Source of the DNA: Beijerinckia mobilis
GTDB lineage: Bacteria > Pseudomonadota > Alphaproteobacteria > Rhizobiales > Beijerinckiaceae
DNA length: 64,000 nucleotides
Direction: 5' to 3'
Assembly: GCF_000745425.1 (NCBI RefSeq)
Contig: NZ_JQJH01000004.1
Location: 186,001 to 250,000 of the forward strand
The translations under genes were made by a program, and so were the position numbers. The notes under the pieces are model-generated. The model was not told the DNA's origin, did no database searches, and saw nothing but the letters and a program-made list of their open reading frames with translations. This document shows positions 1-9,852 of this stretch, one piece after another. Numbering within the stretch: position 1 is the stretch's first letter; every line of letters starts with the position of its first letter.

Positions 1-537
<537 letters not shown>

Positions 538-659
538 TTAACATGGGGAGGCCATGGGCGAGAAGGGGGCGTTCCCTTTCAGGCCGCCGGCAGCCCAACG
601 TGATGCGCAGGCCGCTGCCTGCCGCAGACACACAGGGGCGCCGCCGGATGACTAGAGGT

Positions 660-2546
660 TCATGGGCTCGTCGTCGAAGCGCCCTGTGCCTCGCTGATCG
701 ATTGCAATTCGGGTTTCATGCGCGAGACGAGACCGCGCCAATCCTCGCGCGGGCCGCGTCGGAACAGACGCATGGATGGATACCAGGGGCTGTCCTGCCG
801 ATCCATCAGCCAGCGCCAGTCCGGAACATTTTTGAGGAGTAGCCAGACTGGTCGGCCGAGGGCGCCCGCGAGATGCGCGAGTGATGTGTCACAGGTGATG
901 ATGAGATCGAGTGTCTGCATCAGCGCCGCCGTCTCGATGAATGTATCCTCCTTATCGGCGTCGATGTTGTAATCCTCGATTCTGATCCCCGCATCCGTAG
1001 ATGCGGGATGATCGACATGGCGTTGCAGGCTGATGAGGCGCAGGTGCGGAATGTCCATCAATGGCGCGAAGGCAGAAAGCGGGATGGAGCGCGACGGATC
1101 GGCATCAAGGTTCTGATTGCCGCGCCAACACAGGCCAACGCGAAATCCTTGCTGGCCGATACGTTCGGCGAATCTGTTTACGCAATCTTCCTCTGCGCGC
1201 AGATAGGCGGGTTGGGAGGGAATCGTCTCGACACGCGTTTTGAACGCGCGAGGCAGCGACGAAAGCGCGATCTGGCTGTCGAAATGCGCATCGTCATTCA
1301 GTGTATCGACGAGTGTGATGGGCAGAGGCACTGTACGAAACAGCCTGTGGAGCGAGGGACGGCATAGAAAAGTGACCTGCATGCCGGCCGCGACCATGAG
1401 GGGCATGTAACGCACGAATTGGACGGCATCACCGAGCCCCTGCTCGTCGAAGACGAGAATATGGCTCCCGGAGCGCAATTCGCCATCCCATTCGGGAAAG
1501 GCGAATTTCAACTCGATCTTCGGTGTTTGTCCGGCAATCCAGCGAAATTCATATTCCTCCAGGCCTTCTTCGAATTGTCCAAGAAGAAGGAGCAGGGAGG
1601 CCCTGTTGTTGCGGGCGTGGATCAGTCCCGAATCGAAAGCAAGCGTTGCGTCATAGGCGGCCAACGCTTCCTTGAAACGACCGGCGGCTTGCAACGCCAC
1701 GGCCTGGCTGCTCATGGCTTCGCCATAGGTTGGGTTCAGATCAAGGGCCTCTTTGAAACAGAGCAAGGCACGTTCCGCTTCATTGTTTTGAATGTATATG
1801 TTGCCCTTGTTGAACCAGGCCTGAGCGAGATCGGGTTTGAGGAGAATGGCTTGATCGAGATCGGCGAGCGCTTCCTTGAAACGGCCAAGACGCTGCAAGG
1901 CCGTGCCGCGATTGTTCAAAAGCTCGGCATTATCGGGTTGTAATGCATAGGCGTTTTCGTAATCGACGATTGCCTCATCGAGGCGTTTCAATGTCTGCAA
2001 AAGGGCGCCGCGATCAATCAGCGCTTCGGCGAAAAGCGGTTTGAGAGAGAGTGCCTTGTTGTAGAAGTCCAGGGCTGCTTCCACATGTCCGCCGGCCTGA
2101 AGAATTTGTCCGCCCGCATGGAGGGCTAGCGGATGTTCAGGCCGTAGCGCCAGAACACGATCCAGTGCGGCGATGGCTTCATCCAGCCGGCCGGATTCGC
2201 GCAATAGCGTGCCCTGACGGTAGAAGAGATCAGCATGTTTCACTCCCGACCGGAGAGCCCGATCGCAGGTCGCGATGGCATCCTGTAAACGGTTGAGCGT
2301 TTGCAGAGTGGAGATTTTGTTGAGCCATGCATCCGCGAAGGCAGGATCAAGGATCAGGGCGCGGTCGAACCATGCGAGGGCTTTTTCCGGGGCTTTTCGG
2401 GCAAGATGGAGCAAGCCGATGAGGTTGCAGCGGATAGGCTCATTCACCAGGCTCTCGTCGAGCGTCTGCAATTCCTCGGCGCTCGCCTGAATTTGCCCGG
2501 TCTTCAGGAAGGTGACGGCGCGGTTGATGGTGTGATCGAGCTGCAT
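660..2546 (-). CDS. TPR-repeat protein with C-terminal GT9-like glycosyltransferase domain
   Basis: The first ~390 residues are tandem tetratricopeptide repeats; units of the type 'A..NRG..L..L.R..EAL.D...A' recur every 34 residues. The last ~250 residues resemble the ADP-heptose/GT9 glycosyltransferase fold, with FDEQGLGDAVQF near the start of that part and CDTSLAHLAGALGRPVW near the end. Such TPR-GT fusions are common in alphaproteobacteria and are thought to glycosylate proteins or glycans, but the substrate cannot be read here. I chose the ATG at 2546 because the first TPR helix starts there (MQLDHTINRAV). The frame stays open to 2675, so a longer form starting with a basic extension is possible. 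Confidence 0.8.
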   Translation of the reverse strand: MQLDHTINRAVTFLKTGQIQASAEELQTLDESLVNEPIRCNLIGLLHLARKAPEKALAWFDRALILDPAFADAWLNKISTLQTLNRLQDAIATCDRALRSGVKHADLFYRQGTLLRESGRLDEAIAALDRVLALRPEHPLALHAGGQILQAGGHVEAALDFYNKALSLKPLFAEALIDRGALLQTLKRLDEAIVDYENAYALQPDNAELLNNRGTALQRLGRFKEALADLDQAILLKPDLAQAWFNKGNIYIQNNEAERALLCFKEALDLNPTYGEAMSSQAVALQAAGRFKEALAAYDATLAFDSGLIHARNNRASLLLLLGQFEEGLEEYEFRWIAGQTPKIELKFAFPEWDGELRSGSHILVFDEQGLGDAVQFVRYMPLMVAAGMQVTFLCRPSLHRLFRTVPLPITLVDTLNDDAHFDSQIALSSLPRAFKTRVETIPSQPAYLRAEEDCVNRFAERIGQQGFRVGLCWRGNQNLDADPSRSIPLSAFAPLMDIPHLRLISLQRHVDHPASTDAGIRIEDYNIDADKEDTFIETAALMQTLDLIITCDTSLAHLAGALGRPVWLLLKNVPDWRWLMDRQDSPWYPSMRLFRRGPREDWRGLVSRMKPELQSISEAQGASTTSP

Positions 2547-3120
2547 GTCCAATGGATCGGCCCTTTGGCAAAGGAGATACTTCCTTTTTCCATAGCGACC
2601 TTGCGCCGGGCTGATCTTTCCATGCGTCTTTCGGGACATCCTGGCCAGTGGCGGAGTCGAAAATATCGGACACAAACCATGTTGTATGTCTGATAGTCTG
2701 ATATCGAAAATGCGGGCCGTTCGTCAAATCGGTGAGTATGTTTGACGTCTTCTATACCCGATTTCCCCAGGAACGCCGGGTTCCGTTCTTACAAAATCAT
2801 TCGATTCTGATGGCTTGTGAGAGTGTACCGTCTTATTCCTTCAGAATAGCGGTATATATCACCAGTCTTGTATGCGTTGTCGGAGAGGGGGGATGTCGAA
2901 CCGACAATTGACGATGGCTGCTCGAATCAATCAGGTACGCTCATCTCCTCGTTTCTCGGTCACGAGATTGTTGGAGTGCGTAATATGCAAATGCCGTTCG
3001 GAGTCTTCCGAACGGCAGCTTTGAAGAGTGAGTCTCTTCTCAGAAACCGTGAATCATGGCGTGATTCCGGCATATCGAAGAGATTTTCGGAGAAGAGAAA
3101 ACAGCCCTTCCGACCCTGGC
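2547..3120. other. Intergenic region between mosA and the TPR gene
   Basis: No convincing gene is seen. The stretch is downstream of the minus-strand mosA and upstream of the minus-strand TPR gene, so it should hold the mosBA terminator and the TPR promoter. The main structure is a copy of the dispersed repeat at 2990-3089, listed separately. Confidence 0.6.
2990..3089 (+). repeat. Dispersed ~102-bp composite repeat, diverged copy
   Basis: The left part is a perfect 11-bp hairpin, TGCCGTTCGGA (2992-3002) with TCCGAACGGCA (3007-3017) and loop GTCT. It corresponds to the 29-bp palindromic module of the family. The right part carries GAATC at 3051 and GTGATTC at 3061, followed by a segment like CATTATCG of other copies. 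Its outer arms are AGTCTCTTC (3031-3039) and GAAGAGATT (3077-3085), which pair with one G-U. The arms differ in sequence from other copies but still pair. The hairpin 104 bp past the mosA stop could also end transcription of mosBA. Confidence 0.65.
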
Positions 3121-3957
3121 TCAGGCCAGCGGCGGCGCATTGGTATGCACGATCGTCCCGACGTGCTCGCCGCGCATCGCGGCGGTGATGCGGCCCGGCA
3201 CTAGACCGTTGACGACCTGCACGCGTTCAAGCTGGCGCGCCGTCGCCATGACCTCGAGAAGCGCGCGGTCGAACGGCAGCGTGCCTTCCTTCTTGGCGAG
3301 ATCGGTGGCACTCACTTCCTTGAGCAATTGCGCCTTGCTACCATCGGGGCCATTGGGGTCGCGATCATAGACTCCATCCACATCTTCCACGATCGTGAGG
3401 CCGGCCGCTCCAAGTGCGTCGGCGATCAGGAAGGCACCCGTATCCGCCCGGTGCGGTGGAATGCGTGAGGTCGGGAATTCGTGGTGGTGATAGGGAGGAA
3501 AGGCGCTGCCGACCACGCCACGGGCTGCCGTCAGGTGAATCGCGAGCTGGTTCGCGACGGTCGGATGCTCGATATAGGACACACCTTCCGGTGCCAGCAG
3601 CGACGCGAGAATGTGGCCGTTCTGACCGGCTTCCGTGGCGGCGAGCGGGGCCAGCGATCCGACCGGCAGGCCAAGATCGAGACCGACGCTGTAGAGGTGC
3701 CGGGCACGGATGCCGGCGCCGGTCAGGATGAGCAAACGGTGCTCGGGCAGAATCTTGCGCACCTCTTCCACCACGGGAAGGATCGCATCCGGTCCACGAT
3801 CCATGATGGAGCGACCGCCGATCTTGATGACCTGCAGCCAGGGCAGTAGACGAATCGGGCGCTTGCCGGCAACCGGGCGGGTAAGGTCGCGGTCGAGCAG
3901 GGTCTGGCGAGCGAGCGGCGAGGCAACGTGTTTGATGGTATTGGCTTCACTGGTCAT
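3121..3957 (-). CDS. mosA: Molybdenum storage protein, alpha-type subunit
   Basis: The 278-residue product matches the Azotobacter MoSto alpha subunit as I remember it: [32 protein letters not shown], and the amino-acid-kinase glycine motif KIGG at 45-48, then TGAG.RARH and PPYHHHEFP. MoSto is an alpha3/beta3 cage of the UMP-kinase fold that stores polyoxomolybdate clusters in an ATP-dependent way in the cytoplasm. The ATG at 3957 reproduces the known N-terminus and has GGGAG 8 nt upstream; an in-frame start at 3972 would add five residues. It lies 23 bp after mosB, so the two are surely co-transcribed. Confidence 0.93.
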   Translation of the reverse strand: MTSEANTIKHVASPLARQTLLDRDLTRPVAGKRPIRLLPWLQVIKIGGRSIMDRGPDAILPVVEEVRKILPEHRLLILTGAGIRARHLYSVGLDLGLPVGSLAPLAATEAGQNGHILASLLAPEGVSYIEHPTVANQLAIHLTAARGVVGSAFPPYHHHEFPTSRIPPHRADTGAFLIADALGAAGLTIVEDVDGVYDRDPNGPDGSKAQLLKEVSATDLAKKEGTLPFDRALLEVMATARQLERVQVVNGLVPGRITAAMRGEHVGTIVHTNAPPLA

Positions 3958-3980
3958 AGCAATGGCTCCCACTCAGGCTC

Positions 3981-4793
3981 TCAGCGCGCGGTGATGATCG
4001 TGCCGACGTGTTCGCCAGCGAGCGCACGGGTCAGATTGCCGGGAACGAGGCCGTTGACAACCTGCACTTCATGAATGTGGCGTGCCTGCTGGAGCAGGTC
4101 GAGCATGGGGAACTCGAGGATCGAGTCGTGCAGACCTTGTGCTTTCATTTCGTCAACCGATATTTTCGGGATGAATTTGGCATCCTTCGCGGTTTTCGGA
4201 TTCGCTGTATAGAGGCCGTTTTCATCCTTCACGAAGATCATGGACTTGCAGCCGAATTGTTCGGCGACGAGGAAACATCCGGCGTCGGTGCGATAGGGCG
4301 GGATGACATTTTCGGAAGCGGGAGGCATCCACAGGCCATAGGGCGGCATGCCGCTGAAGATGACGGCGTTGACGTCGGCAAGATAGAGAGGCACCGCCGA
4401 AAGACCGGCACCCTCGACCGCCGGAATGCCGTATTGTGCCAGTAACTGCCCCAGAATGATTGCGTTCTGGTTGGCGACCGAGGCGCCGAGCTGCGAGAGC
4501 ACGCCAGCCGGCAGGTTGAGCTCCGCGGCAATCGAGTAGAGGTGCCGTGCCCTTGTGCCTGCGCCGGTTCCGATTAGCAACTGGTGGTTGGCGCGGACCT
4601 CGACGATTTCATTGAGGAGCGGATAGAGGCCAGCGCGGCCGCGGTCGATGACGCTCTGACCGCCGATCTTGATGACCGTGGCGTCCGGCAGGATTCGAAA
4701 ATCCGACGCCTCTCCGGCGGCTGCCAGAAGCTGCGGGTCGGTCAGCGACCGTTGCATGAGGAGCGCCTCAAGCTCCGTCGTCGTGCTGGTCAT
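3981..4793 (-). CDS. mosB: Molybdenum storage protein, beta-type subunit
   Basis: The 270-residue protein has the MoSto beta signature: ELEALLMQRSLTDPQL near the N-terminus, KIGGQSVIDRGRA from residue 42, GTGAGTRARHLYSIAA, then FSGMPPYGLWM, IPPYRTDAGCFL and the C-terminal NLTRALAGEHVGTII. It belongs to the amino acid kinase (UMP kinase) fold and pairs with MosA in the storage cage. It is the first gene of the mosB-mosA operon. The ATG at 4793 has a good ribosome site (AAAGGA, 7-nt spacing). About 100 bp upstream lies an inverted repeat that may be an operator. Confidence 0.93.
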   Translation of the reverse strand: MTSTTTELEALLMQRSLTDPQLLAAAGEASDFRILPDATVIKIGGQSVIDRGRAGLYPLLNEIVEVRANHQLLIGTGAGTRARHLYSIAAELNLPAGVLSQLGASVANQNAIILGQLLAQYGIPAVEGAGLSAVPLYLADVNAVIFSGMPPYGLWMPPASENVIPPYRTDAGCFLVAEQFGCKSMIFVKDENGLYTANPKTAKDAKFIPKISVDEMKAQGLHDSILEFPMLDLLQQARHIHEVQVVNGLVPGNLTRALAGEHVGTIITAR

Positions 4794-5380
4794 GACGGGG
4801 TCCTTTCAAATTGGCATGCATTCGATCAAGTCGAGATTGACTGATTACAACTTAAGGCAGTGTGTCGCAACAAGTAACCATTGAGCGAAGGCATGTATTT
4901 TTTACATGTGGCGAAGCTAATCAAAAAAATGCATACGTGGACGGAATTTAATACTTTGGCTGCGCGGTGAAGCCGTTTATGAGTCAATGACTAAGAGCAT
5001 GAAGCGCTATCTTCGACTATCATGCATGCCGTTTCTGATTTTAGCGGTCTTTTGTATGGCGCGATACACCATCTGTGCTGCTACTCTTGCTCTTGCCACT
5101 GTGGCGGGAACTGCCTCGCTGAGGCCAGGAAGCAAACGGCTCCTGAGCCCTTGCGCGGACCGTACCGGAGCAGATTGGCGTGGCTACACGGGTACGTGAT
5201 GTTCCGGAACGCACGCCAGCCCTGCGGCTGATTGCGCAGAATGGGACTTTCCGTCCGGTTCGATGTCGATGAATGCCTTTGACCATGTCATCGGGTTCGT
5301 ACCATCGGTTTTCTCGCAAACACTAACGGTAAAATCATCCATCAGAGCTGCTGGAATCTCCGGAGGCATACGAAGACGCT
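4794..5380. other. Upstream region of mosB
   Basis: The first 200 bp are AT-rich and should contain the mosB promoter. On the minus strand, TTGTTG and TGTAAT separated by 18 bp are a possible sigma-70-like pair, but this is weak. The rest (4980-5380) contains short open frames on both strands (4987-5199 plus, 5184-5369 minus) without ribosome sites or recognisable motifs, so I do not call a gene there. Confidence 0.4.
4892..4908. promoter_or_regulatory. Inverted repeat upstream of mosB, candidate operator
   Basis: CATGTA (4892-4897) and TACATG (4903-4908) flank five T residues. The site is about 100 bp before the mosB ATG in an AT-rich stretch. Molybdate-responsive control (ModE) would be expected for this operon, but the site is not a clear match to the ModE box as I know it, so the regulator is unknown. 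Confidence 0.35.
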
Positions 5381-6280
5381 TTATGGCGCCTTGTGTATGT
5401 GTTTGAAGGCGAGGATATTGTTCGTATAGGTTTCGACCACCAGGCTGAAAGGTTCACCTTCCTCCGTTGTCAGCACGGCGCGATGCTCCAGCAGGTGTTC
5501 CGGTATAGTCAGGGGCGTGACAGACCGGCCATGGGCATCCCCATCGCTTGCGGGGGATGCCGGTTCCTCCATTTCCCAGCCTTCCGGCAGAGGGTGCCAA
5601 AGAATACGCGACGACAAAGTCCGTCTTTGCGGCGAGAGGGGCTGTACGACGCGCCCAAAGGCTGTATCCGTCGTCTCGAGTATTGTGTTCATGGCCGGTG
5701 TCAAACGGTCCGGTACGTACCAATTCTCCGCTTCCGATAAAACAACATCGCCACAATGGAGTGCGACGCGCCGGTATTGGACTGTATCCTTCGGTGTGAT
5801 GCGCAAAATCTTGCGCTGCTCATCGGTCAGCGGTTGCGGGCCAATGGCTATTCGCCGCGCGGCTATATGGGCCTCCGGTGCAAGCTTATGGTCGCGGCAC
5901 CATTTATCGAGAATCAGGGTCGCGCTATGGGCGGCCAGCAATTCGGCGTTTAGTGTTTCGATCAGGGCCCATATTTCCACACGAGCCAGAAATGTATCGG
6001 GCCAAATCACGGGGGTCGACGGAGCGTTCGGTGCGGGAAGACATGGGGTGGAAAGGCTGAAGGATAGCAGGAAACCGATGAAAAGGCGGCTGGATCTTCG
6101 AAGTGCAGCGAAATTGATGGAACCATTATCGGCGACTTGTTGCCGCTGCGCCAGCAATCCGGTGCCGAATTGCTCATTGGCCTTGCTCCGGCTTTTTCTC
6201 CAGAGAAAAGGAATGTTATGAATATCTGCCATAGAATCTCGCACAATCTGCGGGTGCTTTGGTTGGACACCCCGCAACAC
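5381..6280 (-). CDS. Chorismate lyase-like (UbiC-fold) protein with hydrophobic N-terminal segment
   Basis: The C-terminal ~180 residues resemble the chorismate lyase / UTRA-like fold seen in many Hyphomicrobiales proteins: LIETLNAELL, SATLILDKWC, VQYRRVALHCGDVVLSEAENWYV split over two strands, then LTPAMN and TDTAFGRVV. True UbiC makes 4-hydroxybenzoate from chorismate; activity here is not proven. A hydrophobic stretch, LFIGFLLSFSLSTPCL, lies at residues ~67-82 and looks like a signal peptide or anchor. The start is uncertain: GTG at 6280 has AAGG upstream, and ATG at 6232 is the alternative. Both leave a long segment before the hydrophobic stretch. Confidence 0.65.
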   Translation of the reverse strand: MLRGVQPKHPQIVRDSMADIHNIPFLWRKSRSKANEQFGTGLLAQRQQVADNGSINFAALRRSSRLFIGFLLSFSLSTPCLPAPNAPSTPVIWPDTFLARVEIWALIETLNAELLAAHSATLILDKWCRDHKLAPEAHIAARRIAIGPQPLTDEQRKILRITPKDTVQYRRVALHCGDVVLSEAENWYVPDRLTPAMNTILETTDTAFGRVVQPLSPQRRTLSSRILWHPLPEGWEMEEPASPASDGDAHGRSVTPLTIPEHLLEHRAVLTTEEGEPFSLVVETYTNNILAFKHIHKAP

Positions 6281-6306
6281 ATGCCTTCACCTTGAGCCTG
6301 AATATC

Positions 6307-6346
6307 TAGAGCATTTTCCGATAATGTTGAATCGCGAAGCGATTCC
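6307..6346 (-). repeat. Partial copy of the dispersed repeat (60-bp module)
   Basis: TAGAGCATTTTC at 6307 is one terminal arm of the 60-bp module in minus orientation. It is followed by CGATAATGTT and the internal hairpin GAATCGC (6329-6335), GAA, GCGATTC (6339-6345). The second terminal arm is not recognisable, so this copy is truncated or worn. Confidence 0.6.
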
Positions 6347-6456
6347 ATTGCTTTCGGGCGCCCGGCAGAGCGCGGTAGATCAGGCGTGGCGCCATTTATT
6401 GAGCGCGATGCTTTTTCATGGTTGGACGACGAACTTTCGAGGAAATGGGATCCCTT

Positions 6457-7089
6457 ATGAAGGATGCTCAATCGACATTGACCGCGGAACTGTCCGAAAG
6501 GCGTGGACCCTTTCAACGGCTCTATGATTGGACGCTTAGTCTGGCGGAAAGCCGTCATGCGCCTTTGGCGCTCGGCCTTGTCGCTTTTGCCGAAAGTTCC
6601 TTTTTCCCGATTCCGCCCGACGCGCTTCTGGTGCCTATGTCTGTCGCCAAGCCAAGGCAGGCCTGGGTTTTCGCTCTGATCTGCACCATCGGATCGGTTC
6701 TGGGCGCGATGCTCGGCTATGCGATTGGCGCCCTGCTTTATGAAACCGTCGGGCAATGGCTGATTCATCTTTATGGCTATGGGTCGCGTGTCGAGGAATT
6801 GCGGGCGCTTTACAGCCAATGGGGTTGGGCGGTCATTCTCATCAAGGGTCTTACCCCGATTCCCTTCAAGATCGTGACGATCACCAGCGGCTTGCTCGGC
6901 TACAATATCCCGCTGTTCGTGGTCCTTTGCCTGCTGACGCGCGGCGCCCGTTTCTTCATCGAGGCGCTCCTTTTGACCTTTTACGGAGAGCCGATCAAAC
7001 GGATCCTCGATCAATATTTCGGTCTCTTTCTGATCCTTCTGCTCGTCGCGGTCGTCGGCGGCTTCTGGATCGCCACGCGCGTTTTGTGA
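6457..7089 (+). CDS. DedA/YqaA-type (SNARE-associated) inner membrane protein
   Basis: The product has about four hydrophobic segments and the DedA-type signatures FAESSFFPIPPDALLVPM near the N-terminus and IKGLTPIPFKIVTITSGLLG in the middle. The group is linked to membrane homeostasis and lipid-carrier transport; this short YqaA-like branch is uncharacterised. Starts at 6418, 6448 and 6457 are all open. I took the ATG at 6457, which has GAGGAA 12 nt upstream and leaves a short cytosolic N-terminus. Its TGA overlaps the ATG of dsbB by one base, so the two are translationally coupled. Confidence 0.85.
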   Translation: MKDAQSTLTAELSERRGPFQRLYDWTLSLAESRHAPLALGLVAFAESSFFPIPPDALLVPMSVAKPRQAWVFALICTIGSVLGAMLGYAIGALLYETVGQWLIHLYGYGSRVEELRALYSQWGWAVILIKGLTPIPFKIVTITSGLLGYNIPLFVVLCLLTRGARFFIEALLLTFYGEPIKRILDQYFGLFLILLLVAVVGGFWIATRVL

Positions 7090-7592
7090 TGCTGCAGAAG
7101 CTTTTGTCCCACCCGCGACGTACTTTGATCCTCGCTATTCTCGTTCTGGCAGCCGCTACGCTGGCAGGGGCCTGGATCTTCCAGTTTTCTGGAGTCGTGC
7201 CCTGCGAGCTTTGCCTCAAGGAGCGCTGGCCTTATTATGCGGCGCTGCCGATCGGTCTCTCCGCGCTTTATGCCGTGGGGCGCGGTGCGCAGGGAACGAG
7301 CCGGATGCTTTGCGGCCTCCTCGCCCTGCTGTTTCTCGTCAGCGCAGGCTTTGGATTTTACCATGCCGGCGTCGAATGGGGCTTCTGGCAGGGGCCGACC
7401 GATTGTACCGGACCTTTGCAGAAGGCCGGATCGATGGACGAATTCTGGCAGCAATTACAGAGTGTGAAGGTCGTGCGCTGTGATGAAGCGGCGCTACGAA
7501 TTCTTGGACTTTCGCTCGCCGGGTGGAATGCGGTGATTTCTCTTTTCATCGCGGCACTGGCCTTCAAGGCCGCCGTGCCGGACCGGCGCTGA
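7089..7592 (+). CDS. dsbB: Disulfide bond formation protein DsbB
   Basis: The 167-residue protein has four predicted membrane segments. The first periplasmic cysteine pair is C39-E-L-C42 in VPCELCLKERWPYY, which also contains the conserved arginine and paired aromatics of DsbB. The second pair is C106 (TDCTGP) and C131 (VVRCDEA). DsbB reoxidises DsbA and passes electrons to quinone. The ATG at 7089 overlaps the stop of the DedA-type gene. The gene converges with rlmN, with only 3 bp between the stops. Confidence 0.92.
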   Translation: MLQKLLSHPRRTLILAILVLAAATLAGAWIFQFSGVVPCELCLKERWPYYAALPIGLSALYAVGRGAQGTSRMLCGLLALLFLVSAGFGFYHAGVEWGFWQGPTDCTGPLQKAGSMDEFWQQLQSVKVVRCDEAALRILGLSLAGWNAVISLFIAALAFKAAVPDRR

Positions 7593-7595
7593 AGC

Positions 7596-8801
7596 TTAAC
7601 TTTCAGCGATGAGACGGGCGCGGGCGCGCAGCTTTTCGGTTTCGCTTTTCAGCTGGCCGCAGGCGGCGAGAATGTCGCGACCGCGCGGCGTGCGGACGGG
7701 GCTCGCGTAACCGGCGTTGAAGACAATCGTTGAAAACCGCTCGATCGTATCCCAATCCGAGCACTCATAGGGTGCGCCTGGCCATGGGTTGAAGGGAATG
7801 AGATTGATCTTGGCCGGAATGCCTTTCAAGAGCCGGACGAGTTCGCGCGCCTCGGCGGGGGAATCGTTGATACCCTTCAACATCACATATTCAAAGGTGA
7901 TGCGCCGGGCGTTGGTGGCGCCGGGGTAGCTCCGGCAGGCATCGAGCAATTCCTTGATGGGATATTTGCGGTTGAGGGGCACCAGTCTGTCGCGCAACTC
8001 ATCGCGCACGGCATGGAGCGAGACCGCGAGCATGCTGCCGGCTTCGCGACCCAAGGCTTCCATCTGCGGGACGACGCCGGCGGTGGAAACGGTGATGCGG
8101 CGGCGCGAAAGGGAGAGGCCCTCACCATCGGAAAGGACGCCGACGGCTTTGCGGACATTGTCGAAATTATAAAGCGGCTCCCCCATGCCCATGAAGACGA
8201 TATTGGTGATGGGCCGGTTGCCTTCACCGGGCAGAAGACCATCCTTTGGCGGCACGAGCCCGGGAAAATCGCCGAGCTTCTCGCGCACCACGACGAGTTG
8301 CGCAACGATTTCCCTTGCGGTGAGGTTGCGGACCAGTTTCTGCGTCCCGGTGTGGCAGAAAGTGCAGGTGAGGGTGCAGCCGACCTGACTTGAAATGCAT
8401 AAGGTGCCGCGGTCGCTTTCGGGAATATAGACGCATTCGACTTCATCCCCGCGCGCGCCTTCCGTCTCGGAAGCGAGCCGGATCAGCCATTTGCGTGTGC
8501 CATCGGTCGAAAGCTGCTCGCTGATGACCTGTGGCCGTTCAAGGGAATAATGCTCGGCCAAGGCGGTCCGCAGATTCTTGCCGACATTCAGCATCGAGTC
8601 GAAAGAGCGGATGCCGTGAAAATAAATCCAGTGCCAGATTTGCGTGGTCCGCATGCGCAATTCGCGCTCGGGCACGCCGATCGCGGCAAGGGCGGCGGCG
8701 AGCTCCTCGCGCGTCGCTCCAAGCAGCGAGGGCAGGGCTTTCGGCGCGTCTTGCGGGTTCTGTTCGAGGACCGGCGCTGGCAGGATAGAGGTTTCGATCA
8801 T
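7596..8801 (-). CDS. rlmN: 23S rRNA (adenine2503-C2)/tRNA methyltransferase RlmN
   Basis: This radical-SAM enzyme methylates A2503 of 23S rRNA and A37 of some tRNAs. The cluster motif CxxxCxxC is seen as CTLTCTFC, followed by [16 protein letters not shown], then [14 protein letters not shown] and TVSTAGVVP, all typical. The usual length is ~400 residues; the ATG at 8801 gives 401. The frame is open to 8942, but the extra 47 residues look like translated leader. AAAGAGG lies just before the chosen ATG, with short spacing, so ATG 8816 is the alternative. Confidence 0.95.
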   Translation of the reverse strand: MIETSILPAPVLEQNPQDAPKALPSLLGATREELAAALAAIGVPERELRMRTTQIWHWIYFHGIRSFDSMLNVGKNLRTALAEHYSLERPQVISEQLSTDGTRKWLIRLASETEGARGDEVECVYIPESDRGTLCISSQVGCTLTCTFCHTGTQKLVRNLTAREIVAQLVVVREKLGDFPGLVPPKDGLLPGEGNRPITNIVFMGMGEPLYNFDNVRKAVGVLSDGEGLSLSRRRITVSTAGVVPQMEALGREAGSMLAVSLHAVRDELRDRLVPLNRKYPIKELLDACRSYPGATNARRITFEYVMLKGINDSPAEARELVRLLKGIPAKINLIPFNPWPGAPYECSDWDTIERFSTIVFNAGYASPVRTPRGRDILAACGQLKSETEKLRARARLIAES

Positions 8802-9020
8802 GGCCTCTTTTATCATTGGTCGTGCAGCGATGGAATGTTTTCGGTGGTTTGTCTGCACGACGTGCTGGCTGAACAGCATTCCCGTACCGGAGCCATGAGA
8901 AAGCCGCGGTGGCCATTCATCCTTCGGATGCCCTTCCGGCAAAATGGCCCCGGATCAGGCTTTATTCATCAAAGCTGTTCATTCATCCATCAGGCTGTTC
9001 TTCTTCCGGAAGGTCTAAAG

Positions 9021-9818
9021 ATGAGTCGGAATTCGGTGCTCGTTGCGCTCACGCTTCCAACTGTTTTCGCTTTGTCGTCGGTTTCCGGCGCGCTTGCGCA
9101 GGCTCCCTCTGTTCCGCCCTCGGGCGTTCCAGCTTTGGGTGTACCCTTGCGCGAGAGCGTGCCGACTGTCTCCGTGACCGGTCATGCGAGCCTGGATGTT
9201 GTCCCGGATACGGCCCTGATCACCATTGGCGTTGTGACGGAAAATGCGCAGGCTGCCACGGCCGCGACGGAAAATGCCAGCGCCGTTCAGGCTTTGATCG
9301 ACTCTCTGAAGAGTCAGGGGATTGCCGCGCGGGATATCAGGACGGTGCGGATCACGCTCGCGCCCGTCTATGACGAAAGTGACGAACCCTCTCCCCGCCA
9401 GCGGAAACGCGTTCTACGCGGATACAAAGCCACCAATAGTTTCGTTCTGCGGGTTTCGCCGACAGCCCGCGTCGGGCAGCTCGCCGGCAGCCTTTTGGAT
9501 AAAGGCGCCAATATGATCGAAAATATCGAATTCGATCTGTCGAACAAGGAAGGCGTTCTCTCGCGTCTGCGTGAGGATGCGATGAAAGATGCTTTGACAC
9601 AGGCGAAAGGCTATGCGGCGCCGCTCGGGCTGCAGCCGGGCCGAGTTCTGGTGATCCAGCCGCAGAATTTCTCCGGTGGCCCCATTCCGATGATGCGGGC
9701 GGCGAAAGCGTCCTTCGCGCAGGCCGATGGCGCGGCTATCGTCCCCGTCGAGCCGGGGACGCAGACGATGGAACTGGATACACAGGTGGTCTTCGAACTG
9801 GTGCTGCTAAGACCCTGA
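9021..9818 (+). CDS. SIMPL-domain (DUF541) periplasmic protein
   Basis: The protein begins MSRNSVLVALTLPTVFALSS and has a clear Sec signal peptide ending near ALAQA (residues ~23-27). The mature part is a SIMPL/DUF541 domain: VSVTGHASLDVVPDTALI at the start, then SVT-type repeats and DALTQAKGYAAPLGL toward the end. Members are exported, and YggE of E. coli is linked to oxidative stress, but the biochemical role is unclear. The start has GGAAGG 8 nt upstream. The gene diverges from rlmN. An intrinsic hairpin follows the stop. Confidence 0.88.
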   Translation: MSRNSVLVALTLPTVFALSSVSGALAQAPSVPPSGVPALGVPLRESVPTVSVTGHASLDVVPDTALITIGVVTENAQAATAATENASAVQALIDSLKSQGIAARDIRTVRITLAPVYDESDEPSPRQRKRVLRGYKATNSFVLRVSPTARVGQLAGSLLDKGANMIENIEFDLSNKEGVLSRLREDAMKDALTQAKGYAAPLGLQPGRVLVIQPQNFSGGPIPMMRAAKASFAQADGAAIVPVEPGTQTMELDTQVVFELVLLRP

Positions 9819-9852
9819 CACGGCCTCACGCCAACGCCCGTTCAGACAAGAA

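Noticed and set aside
4987-5199. Short plus-strand frame with a hydrophobic stretch upstream of mosB
   Set aside because: No ribosome site, no known motif, and an overlapping minus-strand frame of similar quality; not separable from chance.
5184-5369. Short minus-strand frame next to the chorismate-lyase-like gene
   Set aside because: No ribosome site and no recognisable domain; it might be a remnant but cannot be supported.
6007-7014. Minus-strand frame of 335 codons
   Set aside because: It lies antisense to the DedA-type gene and out of frame with the UbiC-like gene; the protein is low in structure and has no motif.
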